DNA of 64,000 bases, from assembly GCF_001700505.1 (NCBI RefSeq), contig NZ_MAPV01000114.1, forward strand, positions 1 to 64,000. The letters are read 5' to 3'. Of the stretch, positions 38,752 to 47,856 are shown one piece after another. Within the stretch, counting starts at the first letter, position 1. Each line of letters begins with the position of its first letter. The notes beneath the pieces were generated by a model that was given only the letters and a program-made list of their open reading frames with translations, ran no database searches and had not been told where the DNA came from. A program made the translations under genes and the position numbers. This DNA comes from Streptomyces mutomycini. Lineage in GTDB: Bacteria; Actinomycetota; Actinomycetes; Streptomycetales; Streptomycetaceae.

Positions 38752-39867
38752 ATGTCGATGATCCGTGACCTGCGCGCCGCAGTGCGCCCGTCCCTGCGCA
38801 AGAGCAACACCCCGTACAACAGCTACGACACCACCCGTGACCCCTCCGCCTCCAGCGCCGTCGTCGACTGCGCGGTCTACCGGGACGGACGCCGGGTCGC
38901 CGATGTCTCCTGTGTGACGCCGCGTGAGGCGATGCTGCGGGTGCGGGAGGAGGGCGGCTTCGCCTGGATCGGCCTGCACGAGCCGACCGAGGAGGAATTC
39001 GCCGGTATCGCCCGGGAGTTCGGCCTCCACCCGCTCGCCGTCGAGGACGCGGTCCACGCCCACCAGCGGCCCAAGCTGGAGCGGTACGACGACACACTGT
39101 TCACCGTCTTCAAGACGATCCACTACGTCGAGCACGCCGAACTGACCGCGACCAGCGAGGTCGTCGAGACCGGCGAGGTGATGTGCTTCACCGGGCGGGA
39201 CTTCGTGATCACCGTCCGGCACGGCGGCAAGGGTTCGCTGCGCGCCCTGCGCCACCGTCTCCAGGAGGATCCCGAGCTGCTGTCCAAGGGCCCCTCCGCC
39301 GTGCTGCACTCGATCGCCGACCACGTCGTCGACGGTTACATCGCGGTGGCGGCCTCGGTGCAGGACGACATCGACGAGGTGGAGATCGACGTCTTCTCCA
39401 CCCCGGCCAAGGGCACACCCCGCGGTTCGGACGCGGGCCGGATCTACCAGCTGAAGCGCGAGGTGCTGGAGTTCAAGCGCGCCGTGTCGCCACTGCTGCG
39501 GCCGATGCAGCTGCTGAGCGAGCGCCCCATGCGGCTGATCGACCCCGACATCCAGAATTACTTCCGTGATGTGGCCGACCACCTGGCCCGGGTGCACGAG
39601 GAGGTCATCGGCTTCGACGAACTGCTCAACTCGATCCTCCAGGCCAACCTGGCGCAGGCGACGGTCACGCAGAACGAGGACATGCGCAAGATCACGTCCT
39701 GGGCGGCCATCATCGCCGTACCGACGATGATCTGCGGGGTCTACGGCATGAACTTCGAGCACATGCCGGAACTGCGTTGGACATACGGCTATCCGATGGT
39801 GCTGGCGCTCATCGGCGTCGTCTGCTTCTCCATCCACCGCATGCTCAAGCGCAACGGCTGGCTCTGA
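38752..39867 (+). CDS. corA: CorA magnesium/cobalt channel
   Basis: A 371-residue pentameric Mg2+ channel. The large cytoplasmic funnel occupies residues ~35-300 and two transmembrane helices end the protein. The signature YGMNF is at 332-336, in the loop after the first helix. The basic C-terminal tail (KRNGWL) is typical. ATG 38752 has AAGAGGAG upstream. The upstream ORF and long leader suggest post-transcriptional control. The next gene starts 30 bp later on the same strand. Confidence 0.93.
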   Translation: MSMIRDLRAAVRPSLRKSNTPYNSYDTTRDPSASSAVVDCAVYRDGRRVADVSCVTPREAMLRVREEGGFAWIGLHEPTEEEFAGIAREFGLHPLAVEDAVHAHQRPKLERYDDTLFTVFKTIHYVEHAELTATSEVVETGEVMCFTGRDFVITVRHGGKGSLRALRHRLQEDPELLSKGPSAVLHSIADHVVDGYIAVAASVQDDIDEVEIDVFSTPAKGTPRGSDAGRIYQLKREVLEFKRAVSPLLRPMQLLSERPMRLIDPDIQNYFRDVADHLARVHEEVIGFDELLNSILQANLAQATVTQNEDMRKITSWAAIIAVPTMICGVYGMNFEHMPELRWTYGYPMVLALIGVVCFSIHRMLKRNGWL

Positions 39868-39897
39868 TCCGGCGCCCCCGGCCACTAGAGTTCGGGC

Positions 39898-40416
39898 ATG
39901 ACTGCTGCTGACGTGTTGCTTGCCCGGGCTCTCGTCGAGGAGGCCACCAAGAAGTCCGGCCTGATCTGGGTGCGGGGCACCGGCCCCTCCCGGGCGCTGT
40001 GGCACGTGTGGCACGAGGGCGCGGCCCTTCTCGTCGGGGACGGCCCCGGGGAGCAGCCGCTCCCCGCCGGGCTGGATGCCGGTGCCACCGCCGAGGTGAC
40101 CGTGCGCAGCAAGGACAAGGGGGGCAGGCTCGTGGCCTGGACCGCCGCCGTGGCCGTGCTGGAGCCGCACTCCGAGGAGTGGGAGGCGGCGGTCGGCGAG
40201 CTCAGGGGCAAGCGGCTGAACGCCCCGGACGCCGACCGGCTGACGGATCGCTGGGCGAGTGAGTGCCGGGTCCTGCGACTCACACCTGGCGCCTCCAGCA
40301 CCGATCTTCCGCACTCCTCGCTGGCCGCGCGGCCGCTGCCCACCGCGGCGACCACACGGCGGACGGCCCCCGCCGCGCTCCCCCGGCTGCTCCTGAAGCG
40401 CCGCGGGAAGCGCTGA
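39898..40416 (+). CDS. Conserved hypothetical protein, possible split-barrel fold
   Basis: A 172-residue protein. SGLIWVRGTGPSRALWHVWHEGAALLVGDG followed by VTVRSKDKGGRLVAWTAAVAVLEP resembles beta-barrel flavin or F420-binding proteins of the pyridoxamine-oxidase type, but no cofactor residues can be assigned. The last ~45 residues are Ala/Pro/Arg-rich and end in a basic tail. It is 30 bp after corA and likely co-transcribed. Confidence 0.6.
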   Translation: MTAADVLLARALVEEATKKSGLIWVRGTGPSRALWHVWHEGAALLVGDGPGEQPLPAGLDAGATAEVTVRSKDKGGRLVAWTAAVAVLEPHSEEWEAAVGELRGKRLNAPDADRLTDRWASECRVLRLTPGASSTDLPHSSLAARPLPTAATTRRTAPAALPRLLLKRRGKR

Positions 40417-40441
40417 CCGGCTTCCTTCGCACCTGACGTGT

Positions 40442-40460
40442 CCGGCCGGCCGGCCGGCCG
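40442..40460. repeat. CCGG tandem repeat between convergent genes
   Basis: CCGG is repeated four and a half times without interruption. It lies in the 46-bp space between convergent genes and could fold, so it may help termination. It is also a simple-sequence tract likely to slip. Confidence 0.5.
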
Positions 40461-40462
40461 CG

Positions 40463-41233
40463 TCAGGCGGAGGACTTGGGCAGCTCGCCGCCGTAGTCGA
40501 CGGTGTCGCCCTCGGCAGGAGCCTCCAGCTGGAAGGTCTCGCCCCAGTCGGCGAGTGTGAGGGTGCCTCCGCCCCCGCCGCGGGCCACGCGCAGGGGATA
40601 CGGAGTGCCCTTCAGGGAGACATCCAGTGCGCCCCCCTCACCCTTTCCGCCCATGATCTGCACGGTGCGCACCCCGCCGACCGTGTCCCGGGCGCCCTTG
40701 TTGATCTTCCCGTGCAGGGTGAGCACCCCGTCGAGGAGCGTCTCCTTCTCCGTGAACCCGCGCATCTGCCGGTAGGTGGGGTCGTCCTCGGGGACCTTGA
40801 CGTACTTGCCCTCGAGCTTCTCGGCGGCCTGGTCGCTCTCGTCGTCGGCCTTCTCGTCCTTCCAGAAGCCCGCGTCGGCCTTGAGGTAGAGCTCGTCGCC
40901 GATGCGCAGCAGCTCGAAGGTGTTCTGCTTCGAGGTGACCGACCCCGTTCCGCCCTTGCTGCTGAGCTGCATGTCCAGGGTGTACGTCCCGCCCTTGCTG
41001 ACCAGCTTGCCTGTCAGCCGCACCATGTCGGCGGCGTCCGCGGCGGCCCGCGCCTTCTTGTCGATCTGCGCTGCCGTCAGCTTGCCGACGCCGTTGGTCC
41101 CCTTGTCCGGGTCCTCCCCCGCGCAGGCCGTGAGCGAAACGGTCAGTCCTGCGCAGAGCACCACGGCGAAAGCGGTCCGGCGACGGGCCCGGACGGCCGG
41201 GGCGGAAGAGGTCACGGGCGCACTGCCTCTCAT
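40463..41233 (-). CDS. Lipoprotein, LppX/LprG or LolA-like fold suspected
   Basis: A 256-residue secreted lipoprotein: Arg-rich start, hydrophobic segment and lipobox LTAC near residue 37. The mature part has alternating strands (SSKGGTGSVTSKQNTFELLRIGDELYLKADAGFW) typical of Streptomyces lipoproteins related to LppX/LprG or LolA lipid carriers, with a Gly-rich loop near the C-terminus. Start ATG 41233; GTG 41215 has a better-spaced AGAGG and is a fair alternative. It is divergent from the MgtE-N gene. The function is inferred only from fold resemblance. Confidence 0.7.
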   Translation of the reverse strand: MRGSAPVTSSAPAVRARRRTAFAVVLCAGLTVSLTACAGEDPDKGTNGVGKLTAAQIDKKARAAADAADMVRLTGKLVSKGGTYTLDMQLSSKGGTGSVTSKQNTFELLRIGDELYLKADAGFWKDEKADDESDQAAEKLEGKYVKVPEDDPTYRQMRGFTEKETLLDGVLTLHGKINKGARDTVGGVRTVQIMGGKGEGGALDVSLKGTPYPLRVARGGGGGTLTLADWGETFQLEAPAEGDTVDYGGELPKSSA

Positions 41234-41386
41234 CTGTGTGTCGGGAATGGCAGACGGCAGCGTACCTGTGCCGCGTACACCGTTCGGCAGAGTGCCGTAC
41301 GGGCGGTCCGCCAAGGCGTCGCGGACCGGCACGGGCTAGCCTGATCACGGCGAAGGAGGACATGAGGACCGAGGGAGGCGCACAGG

Positions 41387-42661
41387 ATGGCGGCAGGCAC
41401 TCCCAGGGTTTTCGTCTCGCACCTCGCCGGCGTGCCGGTATTCGACCCGAACGGTGACCAGGTCGGCCGGGTCCGGGATCTGGTGGCGATGCTCCGGGTG
41501 GGCGGCAAACCGCCGCGGCTGCTCGGCATGGTCGTCGAGGTCGTGAGCCGGCGTCGCATCTTCCTGCCGATGACCCGGGTGACGGGCGTCGAGTCGGGCC
41601 AGGTCATCACCACCGGCGTGGTCAACATGCGGCGGTTCGAGCAGCGCCCGACCGAGCGACTCGTCCTCGGTGAGCTCCTTGACAGGCGGGTGCGCCTGAA
41701 GGAGACGGACGAGGAGGTGACCGTCCTCGACGTCGCCATCCAGCAGCTCCCGGCCCGCCGTGACTGGGAGATCGACAAGGTCTTCGTACGCAAGGGGCGC
41801 GGCGGGGCCCTGCGCCGCAAGGGCGAGACCCTGACCGTCGAGTGGTCGGCGATCAGCGGTTTCTCGCTGGAGGAGCACGGGCAGGGCACCGAGAGCCTGG
41901 TGGCGACCTTCGAGCGGCTGCGCCCCACCGATGTCGCCAACGCCCTGCACCACCTGACGCCCAAGCGCAGGGCGGAGGTCGCCGCGGCCCTGGACGACGA
42001 CCGGCTCGCGGACGTCCTGGAGGAGCTCCCCGGTGACGACCAGGTGGAGATCCTCGGCAAGCTGAAGGAGGACCGCGCGGCGGACGTCCTGGAGGCGATG
42101 GATCCGGACGATGCCGCCGACCTGCTCTCGGAGCTGCCGGAGGCGGACAAGGAACGGCTGCTGGCCCTGATGCGGCCGGACGACGCCGCCGACGTACGGC
42201 GCCTGCTGTCGTACGAGGAGCGGACCGCGGGCGGGCTCATGACGACCGAGCCGATCATCCTGCGGCCCGACGCGACGGTCGCGGACGCGCTGGCGAGGGT
42301 CCGCCAGCAGGACCTGTCCCCCGCGCTGGCCGCCCAGGTGTACGTCTGCCGGTCGCCGGACGAGACCCCCACCGGCAAGTACCTCGGCACCGTGCACTTC
42401 CAGCGGCTGCTGCGGGACCCGCCGTTCACCCTGGTCAGCTCGATCGTCGACAGCGACCTCGTCCCCCTGAGGCCCGACACCCCCCTGCCCGCGGTGACCA
42501 GCTATCTGGCCGCGTACAACATGGTCTCGGTGCCCGTGGTCGACAGGAGCGGCTCGCTGCTCGGCGCGGTGACCGTCGACGACGTCCTGGACCACCTGCT
42601 CCCGGAGGACTGGCGAGAGACCGACTTCCTGGGCGAGGAGGAGATCACCGGTGGCCTCTGA
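41387..42661 (+). CDS. MgtE N-terminal/CBS domain protein lacking the channel
   Basis: A 424-residue soluble protein. Residues ~5-85 look like a PRC-barrel, ~170-285 match the helical MgtE N domain (repeats around DVLEELPGDDQVEIL, DVLEAMDPDDAADLL and LMRPDDAADVRRLL), and ~285-410 hold a CBS pair. The five-helix magnesium channel of true MgtE is absent. It may sense magnesium or nucleotides and control a partner. GGGAGG lies upstream of ATG 41387. The DUF1003 gene overlaps its end by 11 nt, and mrp follows, an order shared with M. tuberculosis Rv1232c-Rv1229c as remembered. Confidence 0.85.
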   Translation: MAAGTPRVFVSHLAGVPVFDPNGDQVGRVRDLVAMLRVGGKPPRLLGMVVEVVSRRRIFLPMTRVTGVESGQVITTGVVNMRRFEQRPTERLVLGELLDRRVRLKETDEEVTVLDVAIQQLPARRDWEIDKVFVRKGRGGALRRKGETLTVEWSAISGFSLEEHGQGTESLVATFERLRPTDVANALHHLTPKRRAEVAAALDDDRLADVLEELPGDDQVEILGKLKEDRAADVLEAMDPDDAADLLSELPEADKERLLALMRPDDAADVRRLLSYEERTAGGLMTTEPIILRPDATVADALARVRQQDLSPALAAQVYVCRSPDETPTGKYLGTVHFQRLLRDPPFTLVSSIVDSDLVPLRPDTPLPAVTSYLAAYNMVSVPVVDRSGSLLGAVTVDDVLDHLLPEDWRETDFLGEEEITGGL

Positions 42662-43229
42662 GGACCGTTCGAGGGCCGTGCCGACGGGCGCCTCGGGCAT
42701 CGTGCGCCCGCCGCGTCCCCGGCTCGACCAGCCGAAGGCGCCGCGGCGCCGGCTGCTGCCCGAGTACGACCCGGAGGCTTTCGGCCGCTTCTCCGAGCGC
42801 ATCGCCCGCTTCCTGGGCACCGGGCGGTTCATCGTCTGGATGACCCTGATCATCATCCTGTGGGTGGTCTGGAACATCTTCGCGCCCGAGGAAGTGCGCT
42901 TCGACGAGTACCCGTTCATCTTCCTGACCCTGATGCTGTCCCTCCAGGCCTCCTACGCGGCCCCGCTGATCCTCCTCGCGCAGAACCGCCAGGACGACCG
43001 CGACCGGGTCACGCACGAACAGGACCGAAAGCAGAACGAGCGCTCGATCGCGGACACCGAGTTCCTCAGCCGGGAGATCGCCGCGCTCCGGATGGGCCTC
43101 GGGGAGGTCGCCACCCGGGACTGGATCCGCTCGGAGCTGGAGGCCATGGTCAAGGACATGGAGGAGCGCAGGGTGTTCCTCCCGGTCGAGAGTGACGAAG
43201 TAGACCGCGGAGGGGCTACCCGCCCGTAG
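42651..43229 (+). CDS. DUF1003 membrane protein
   Basis: A 192-residue protein. Two hydrophobic segments (around residues 62-78 and 86-108) are flanked by a basic N-terminus and a charged, helical C-terminus; FRSERIARFLGTGRF-like and VWNIFAPEEVRFDEYPFIFL-like stretches are DUF1003 hallmarks. GTG 42651 overlaps the upstream stop by 11 nt. The constant pairing with the MgtE-N/CBS protein suggests they act together, perhaps as a membrane part and its sensor. Confidence 0.85.
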   Translation: MASEDRSRAVPTGASGIVRPPRPRLDQPKAPRRRLLPEYDPEAFGRFSERIARFLGTGRFIVWMTLIIILWVVWNIFAPEEVRFDEYPFIFLTLMLSLQASYAAPLILLAQNRQDDRDRVTHEQDRKQNERSIADTEFLSREIAALRMGLGEVATRDWIRSELEAMVKDMEERRVFLPVESDEVDRGGATRP

Positions 43230-43254
43230 GCACCCGCGCCGTACCATCGTCGGT

Positions 43255-44388
43255 ATGGCTACGGAAGACGCGGTGCGCGAAGCACTGGCGACAGTGAACG
43301 ACCCGGAGATCCACCGACCGATCACCGAGCTGGGCATGGTGAAGTCGGTCGAGATCGATCCTGACGGTGTAGTCGCTGTCACCGTGTATCTCACGGTCTC
43401 CGGCTGCCCGATGCGCGAGACGATCACCAAGAACGTGACCGACGCGGTGGCCCGCGTCGAGGGTGTGTCGCGGGTCGAGGTGACGCTCGACGTGATGAGC
43501 GACGAACAGCGCAAGGAGCTCGCCTCGTCGCTGCGCGGCGGCACGGCGGAGCGCGAGGTGCCGTTCGCCAAGCCCGGCTCGCTGACCCGGGTCTACGCGG
43601 TCGCGTCCGGCAAGGGCGGCGTCGGCAAGTCCTCGGTGACGGTGAACCTCGCGGCGGCGATGGCGGCCGACGGTCTCAAGGTCGGCGTCGTCGACGCGGA
43701 CATCTACGGGCACAGCGTGCCCCGGATGCTCGGCGCGGACGGCAAGCCCACCCAGGTCGAGAACATGATCATGCCGCCGTCCGCGCACGGCGTGAAGGTG
43801 ATCTCCATCGGTATGTTCACCCCGGGCAACGCCCCGGTGGTGTGGCGCGGCCCCATGCTGCACCGCGCGCTGCAGCAGTTCCTCGCCGATGTGTACTGGG
43901 GCGACCTCGACGTCCTGCTGCTCGACCTGCCGCCGGGCACCGGTGACATCGCGATCTCCGTGGCACAACTCGTGCCGAACGCCGAGATCCTGGTCGTCAC
44001 CACCCCGCAGCAGGCAGCCGCCGAGGTGGCCGAGCGGGCCGGCTCCATCGCCGTACAGACCCACCAGAAGATCGTGGGCGTCGTCGAGAACATGTCGGGC
44101 ATGCCGTGCCCGCACTGCGACGAGATGGTCGACGTGTTCGGTTCGGGTGGCGGGCAGCGGGTCGCAGAGGGGCTGACGAAGACGGTCGGCGCCGAGGTTC
44201 CGGTGCTCGGGTCCATCCCGATCGACGTACGGCTGCGTGAGGGCGGCGACGAGGGCAAGCCCGTCGTCCTGTCCGACCCCGACTCCCCCGCGGGCTCGGC
44301 GCTGCGTTCCATCGCCGAGAAGCTGAGCGGCCGCCAGCGCGGTCTGTCCGGCATGTCGTTGGGGCTCACCCCGCGCAACAAGTTCTGA
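43255..44388 (+). CDS. mrp: Mrp/ApbC-type P-loop iron-sulfur carrier
   Basis: A 377-residue ATPase that carries and delivers Fe-S clusters. Residues 1-100 are the MIP18/DUF59 domain (NDPEIHRPITELGMV, with Cys in SGCPMRE). The deviant Walker A GKGGVGKSS is near 120-128. The cluster-binding CxxC is in GMPCPHC near 283. GTP-like DLPPGTGD is the switch region. It is third in the mgtE-like/DUF1003/mrp operon and closed by a strong terminator. Confidence 0.92.
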   Translation: MATEDAVREALATVNDPEIHRPITELGMVKSVEIDPDGVVAVTVYLTVSGCPMRETITKNVTDAVARVEGVSRVEVTLDVMSDEQRKELASSLRGGTAEREVPFAKPGSLTRVYAVASGKGGVGKSSVTVNLAAAMAADGLKVGVVDADIYGHSVPRMLGADGKPTQVENMIMPPSAHGVKVISIGMFTPGNAPVVWRGPMLHRALQQFLADVYWGDLDVLLLDLPPGTGDIAISVAQLVPNAEILVVTTPQQAAAEVAERAGSIAVQTHQKIVGVVENMSGMPCPHCDEMVDVFGSGGGQRVAEGLTKTVGAEVPVLGSIPIDVRLREGGDEGKPVVLSDPDSPAGSALRSIAEKLSGRQRGLSGMSLGLTPRNKF

Positions 44389-44394
44389 GCGCCG

Positions 44395-44440
44395 GACGGG
44401 TGGGGGCGGCCCCCTTTCAGGAGACCGCCCCCACCCGTCC
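44395..44440. terminator. Bidirectional terminator after mrp
   Basis: ACGGGTGGGGGCGG pairs with CCGCCCCCACCCGT around a CCCCCTTTCAGGAGA-type loop. It lies between convergent genes. Confidence 0.8.
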
Positions 44441-44466
44441 GCATGTCGCCCCTAGCCGCGTGCGGC

Positions 44467-45153
44467 TCAGTTCTCGTACGAGGCGATGTCGCCGATCACC
44501 GCGAATCCCAGGCCGTAGGCGCTCATGCCACGCCCGTACGCGCCGATGTGCACCCCGTCGGGGGCCGATCCCGCGAGCACCCAGCCGAACTCGGACTCGC
44601 GGTAGTGGAAGTCCACCGGAACGCCGTCCACCGGAAGGGACAGCGTCGACCAGGGTTCCCGGACCAGATCGTCCGCCAGCTCGAACGCGGTCTCCGTCTG
44701 CTGGTTCAGCCATTCGCCACGCAGGGTGTGGTCCATCTGCGGGGGCCAGGTGCAGTCCAGCAGGCCGGAGCCCGCCAGCCACGCCGCCGACGAGACGGAG
44801 GTGGCGTCCAGGACCCCCGTGCCGTCGTCGCTGTCCCGTACGGGGCTGCTGCCCACGGTCACGACCACCGCGAAGCGCGCCTTCTCCGCCCCGGCGTCGG
44901 CCCGCACGACGGGCTCCTCGCCGTGTCCGGTGGACCCGTGCTGCACCGTGTCGTCCGCCGCGGCGGTGACGTGCATCAGCCAGCGCGGCCCCGTGAAGGC
45001 CTCGTCCAGCCCGTACCAGGGGAACGGCGCCTTGAGATAGCCGTCGACCGTACGCCGGGTCGCCGGCACCCCCTCTTCGGTGACTGCGCTGGGCGCACCG
45101 TCCGCCCCTACCCGACTCGTCGTCTCCATCTGCCCGGCCGCCTCCTCGATCAT
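44467..45153 (-). CDS. Conserved hypothetical protein
   Basis: A 228-residue soluble protein with no signal peptide or transmembrane segment. Regions rich in Trp, Gly and Asp (RWLMHVTAAADD, DCTWPPQMDHTLRGEW, FHYRESEFGWVLAGSAP) suggest a globular beta-rich domain. No family was recognised. ATG 45153 is the longest start; ATG 45129 has AGGAGG 11 nt upstream and is nearly as likely. It is convergent with mrp and follows tatB on the same strand after a 101-bp gap. Confidence 0.65.
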   Translation of the reverse strand: MIEEAAGQMETTSRVGADGAPSAVTEEGVPATRRTVDGYLKAPFPWYGLDEAFTGPRWLMHVTAAADDTVQHGSTGHGEEPVVRADAGAEKARFAVVVTVGSSPVRDSDDGTGVLDATSVSSAAWLAGSGLLDCTWPPQMDHTLRGEWLNQQTETAFELADDLVREPWSTLSLPVDGVPVDFHYRESEFGWVLAGSAPDGVHIGAYGRGMSAYGLGFAVIGDIASYEN

Positions 45154-45254
45154 TCACTGATCCGGAGCGGCCCTCCCCCCGTGGGCATGGGCAATCTCGC
45201 AACCGGACAGATGGAGAATAGCCACATCGTCCGGACGAGTCGGGATTGACTGTC

Positions 45255-45731
45255 TCAGGTGGCGTCTGCGTCGAAGGGCGGGCGCTCGTCCTTGGCCGGC
45301 TGCGCGGGCTTCTTGAGAAGGTCGGGCTCGGCGGCGCCACCGGCCGCGGTGGCCGCGGTGGATGCCGCGGCGGCGGCCGCAGTGCCTGTGGACGAGGCGC
45401 TCTCACGGCCGTTCACCGCGTCGGTGACCTCGGCCATCTCCTTGCGCAGGTCGAAGCTCTCGCGGATCTCCTTGAGCCCCAGCTCGTCGTTCCCGTCCAT
45501 GAGCTGCTTGCGGACGAACGTCTTGGGATTGAGGTCCTCGAACTCGAAGTCCTTGAACTGCGGTCCGAGCTCCGAGCGGATGTCTTCCTTGGCACTGTCC
45601 GAGAACTCACGGATCTTGCGGATGGTGCGCGTGACGTCCTGGATGACCTTCGGCAGCTTCTCCGGGCCGAATACGAGCACGGCGAGAACCACGAGCGTCA
45701 GCAGCTCGAGTGCGCCTATGTCATTGAACAC
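45255..45731 (-). CDS. tatB: TatB twin-arginine translocase subunit
   Basis: A 158-residue protein with one N-terminal transmembrane helix (IGALELLTLVVLAVLVFGPEKLP), the Phe-Gly-Pro hinge and an amphipathic helix, all diagnostic of TatA/B; the length and the charged region DSAKEDIRSELGP point to TatB. The Ala-rich C-terminus is disordered. Start GTG 45731. It follows htrA in the stress operon, as in M. tuberculosis (Rv1223-Rv1224 from memory). Confidence 0.9.
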   Translation of the reverse strand: MFNDIGALELLTLVVLAVLVFGPEKLPKVIQDVTRTIRKIREFSDSAKEDIRSELGPQFKDFEFEDLNPKTFVRKQLMDGNDELGLKEIRESFDLRKEMAEVTDAVNGRESASSTGTAAAAAASTAATAAGGAAEPDLLKKPAQPAKDERPPFDADAT

Positions 45732-45852
45732 CTTGCTGCTCCTCGTGTTCCCTGCGTGGTCTCCGCGTGGTCTCCGCCGCCAGGTCGTCAGGGGGCCCGG
45801 ACCGCTCCACGGTACCCGGCGGAGCTGTCCGTGCGGTACCTGCCGGTGGCCG

Positions 45853-47766
45853 TCAGGTGCCGCTCGCCGAACCCAGCGTCAAAGTCATGGACAGGTCTTT
45901 GCCACCGCGTGTCAGGACGAGCCCGAGCCGGTCACCGGGACGGTGGGCGCGGATCTTGACGATCAGTTCCTCGCCGCTGTGCACGCGCCGGCCCTCGACC
46001 TCGGTGATGACGTCGCCCGCCCGGATGCCCGCCTTGTCCGCCGGGCCCCCCTCGGTCACCGCCTCTCCGCCGCCTGCCGCCCGGCCCCCGACCTTGGCTC
46101 CGTCGCCGCTGAACTCCATGTCCAGCGTGACGCCGATCACCGGGTGGGTGGCCTTGCCGGTGTTGATCAGTTCCTCGGCGACGCGCTTGCCCTGGTTGAT
46201 CGGTATCGCGAAGCCGAGGCCGATGGAGCCCGACTGGCCGCCGTCGAGACCGGACCCGCTGTCGGCGGCGCGGATGGCGCTGTTGATGCCGATGACCCGG
46301 GCGTCGGCGTCGACCAGGGGGCCGCCGGAGTTGCCCGGGTTGATCGGTGCGTCGGTCTGCAGGGCGTCGACGTAGCTGACGTCGGTGCCGTCGCCCTTCT
46401 CGCCGCCCGCGGTGATGGGGCGCTGCTTGGCACTGATGATTCCGGAGGTGACCGTGTTGGAAAGGTCGAAGGGTGCGCCGATGGCCACCACGGGGTCGCC
46501 CACCCGCACGTTGTCGGAGTTCCCGAGCGGCAGGGGCTTGAGGCCCGAGACGCCGGTCACCTTGACGACGGCGAGGTCGTAGCCGCTGTCCTTGCCGACG
46601 ATCTCGGCCGCGGCGCTCTCCCCGCCGCTGAAGGTGACGGTGATGTCGCCTGTGGCACCCGCGGGGGCGACGACATGGTTGTTGGTGAGGATGTGGCCCT
46701 TGTCGTCCAGGACGAAGCCGGTGCCCGTTCCTGACTCGGCGGAACCGTTGACGTGCAGGGTGACCACGCTGGGCAGCGCGCTGGAGGCGATGCCCGCGAC
46801 GCTGTCGGGTGCCCGGCCGCCGTCGTCGCGGGCGGACTGGGGCAGTTCGACCGTGGTCAGACCGCCGTTGCGCTCGACGTAGGCGCCGACTCCACCGCCG
46901 ATCCCGCCGACGACGAGGGCGAGCAGCGCGGCTCCGACGAGAACGGACCCCCGGCGGCCCTTGCGCTGCCGGGAGACCGGGCCCGGACCGGGGCCGGGGT
47001 GGCTCAGCGGCTGGGCCGCGCCCCACGGGTCGTAACGCAGCCACTGGGAGGCGGGCTGCTGAGGGGCCTGGGGTGCCTGGGGTGCCTGCGGAGCCTGCTG
47101 GGAGGTCTGGCTCTGCGCGAAGGTCCCGGCGAAGGTCCCGGAGTCATGAGGGGCCGTGTGCTGCTGCGGCACGGCCTCCCGCGCGGGCGGGGGCGCCCAT
47201 GCCTCGGTGTGCCCCTGAGCGCCCGTTGCCGGGGCTGCAGCGGGCACGGCGGCGGGCAGGGGTGCGGCCGTGCCGTGGCTGTTCGCCCCGGCGTACGGCG
47301 GCGGTACGGGGGTCCCATGGGCCGGAGTCGCCACCGGGCGCTGAACGGGCGGCGCGGGGGCCCACGGCCCGGGGCCGCCGTAGGGCGGGGTGCTGTACTC
47401 GTCCGGCGCGTGCAACGGCTGTGTACGGTGCGCGAGTGGCTCGGCGGCCGGCGGTGCGGGCGGGAGCGGCCCGGTGACACCGGGCGCGGGTACTCCCGGC
47501 TCGGCGGCCGGAGGTGCCGGCGGGAGCGGCTCGTCGGCCATGGGCGGGCGCGGCCCGGCGGCCGGAGGTGCCGGGGTGTAGTCGCCGTCCGGCGTCTCAT
47601 GGGTGTGCGGCGCTTCGGCCATCGGCCCGGCGGTCCCGCCCGCGTCCGCGGGCGCACCGGCGTCGGCGACGGCCGACACGTCTTCCGGCCCGGCGGGGCG
47701 GTTCCGTTCCGCAGAGGGACGGCTCCACCACTTCGTCTTCGGCCCGCTGGGCTTACCGTCGTCCAT
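45853..47766 (-). CDS. htrA: HtrA/DegP-type serine protease with PDZ domain
   Basis: A 637-residue membrane-anchored protease for envelope protein quality control. Residues 1-260 are cytoplasmic and Pro/Ala-rich. A transmembrane helix (VLVGAALLALVVGGIGGGVGAYV) lies near 275-297. The trypsin-like domain has His in ILTNNHVV, Asp in SGYDLAVVKV and Ser in INPGNSGGP. A PDZ domain ends the chain (GPADKAGIRAGDVITEV). Start ATG 47766, with GGGGAGAG upstream. It follows the anti-sigma gene and precedes tatB. Its placement implies induction with the sigma factor. Confidence 0.93.
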   Translation of the reverse strand: MDDGKPSGPKTKWWSRPSAERNRPAGPEDVSAVADAGAPADAGGTAGPMAEAPHTHETPDGDYTPAPPAAGPRPPMADEPLPPAPPAAEPGVPAPGVTGPLPPAPPAAEPLAHRTQPLHAPDEYSTPPYGGPGPWAPAPPVQRPVATPAHGTPVPPPYAGANSHGTAAPLPAAVPAAAPATGAQGHTEAWAPPPAREAVPQQHTAPHDSGTFAGTFAQSQTSQQAPQAPQAPQAPQQPASQWLRYDPWGAAQPLSHPGPGPGPVSRQRKGRRGSVLVGAALLALVVGGIGGGVGAYVERNGGLTTVELPQSARDDGGRAPDSVAGIASSALPSVVTLHVNGSAESGTGTGFVLDDKGHILTNNHVVAPAGATGDITVTFSGGESAAAEIVGKDSGYDLAVVKVTGVSGLKPLPLGNSDNVRVGDPVVAIGAPFDLSNTVTSGIISAKQRPITAGGEKGDGTDVSYVDALQTDAPINPGNSGGPLVDADARVIGINSAIRAADSGSGLDGGQSGSIGLGFAIPINQGKRVAEELINTGKATHPVIGVTLDMEFSGDGAKVGGRAAGGGEAVTEGGPADKAGIRAGDVITEVEGRRVHSGEELIVKIRAHRPGDRLGLVLTRGGKDLSMTLTLGSASGT

Positions 47767-47856
47767 GCTCTCCCCGCAACTGGCCCTTGCACGCCCCCAC
47801 AGAGGCGTCCCTGCCGGAATTCAACCAGGTTTGCGAATCCGCGTGCGGGGTCCCGG

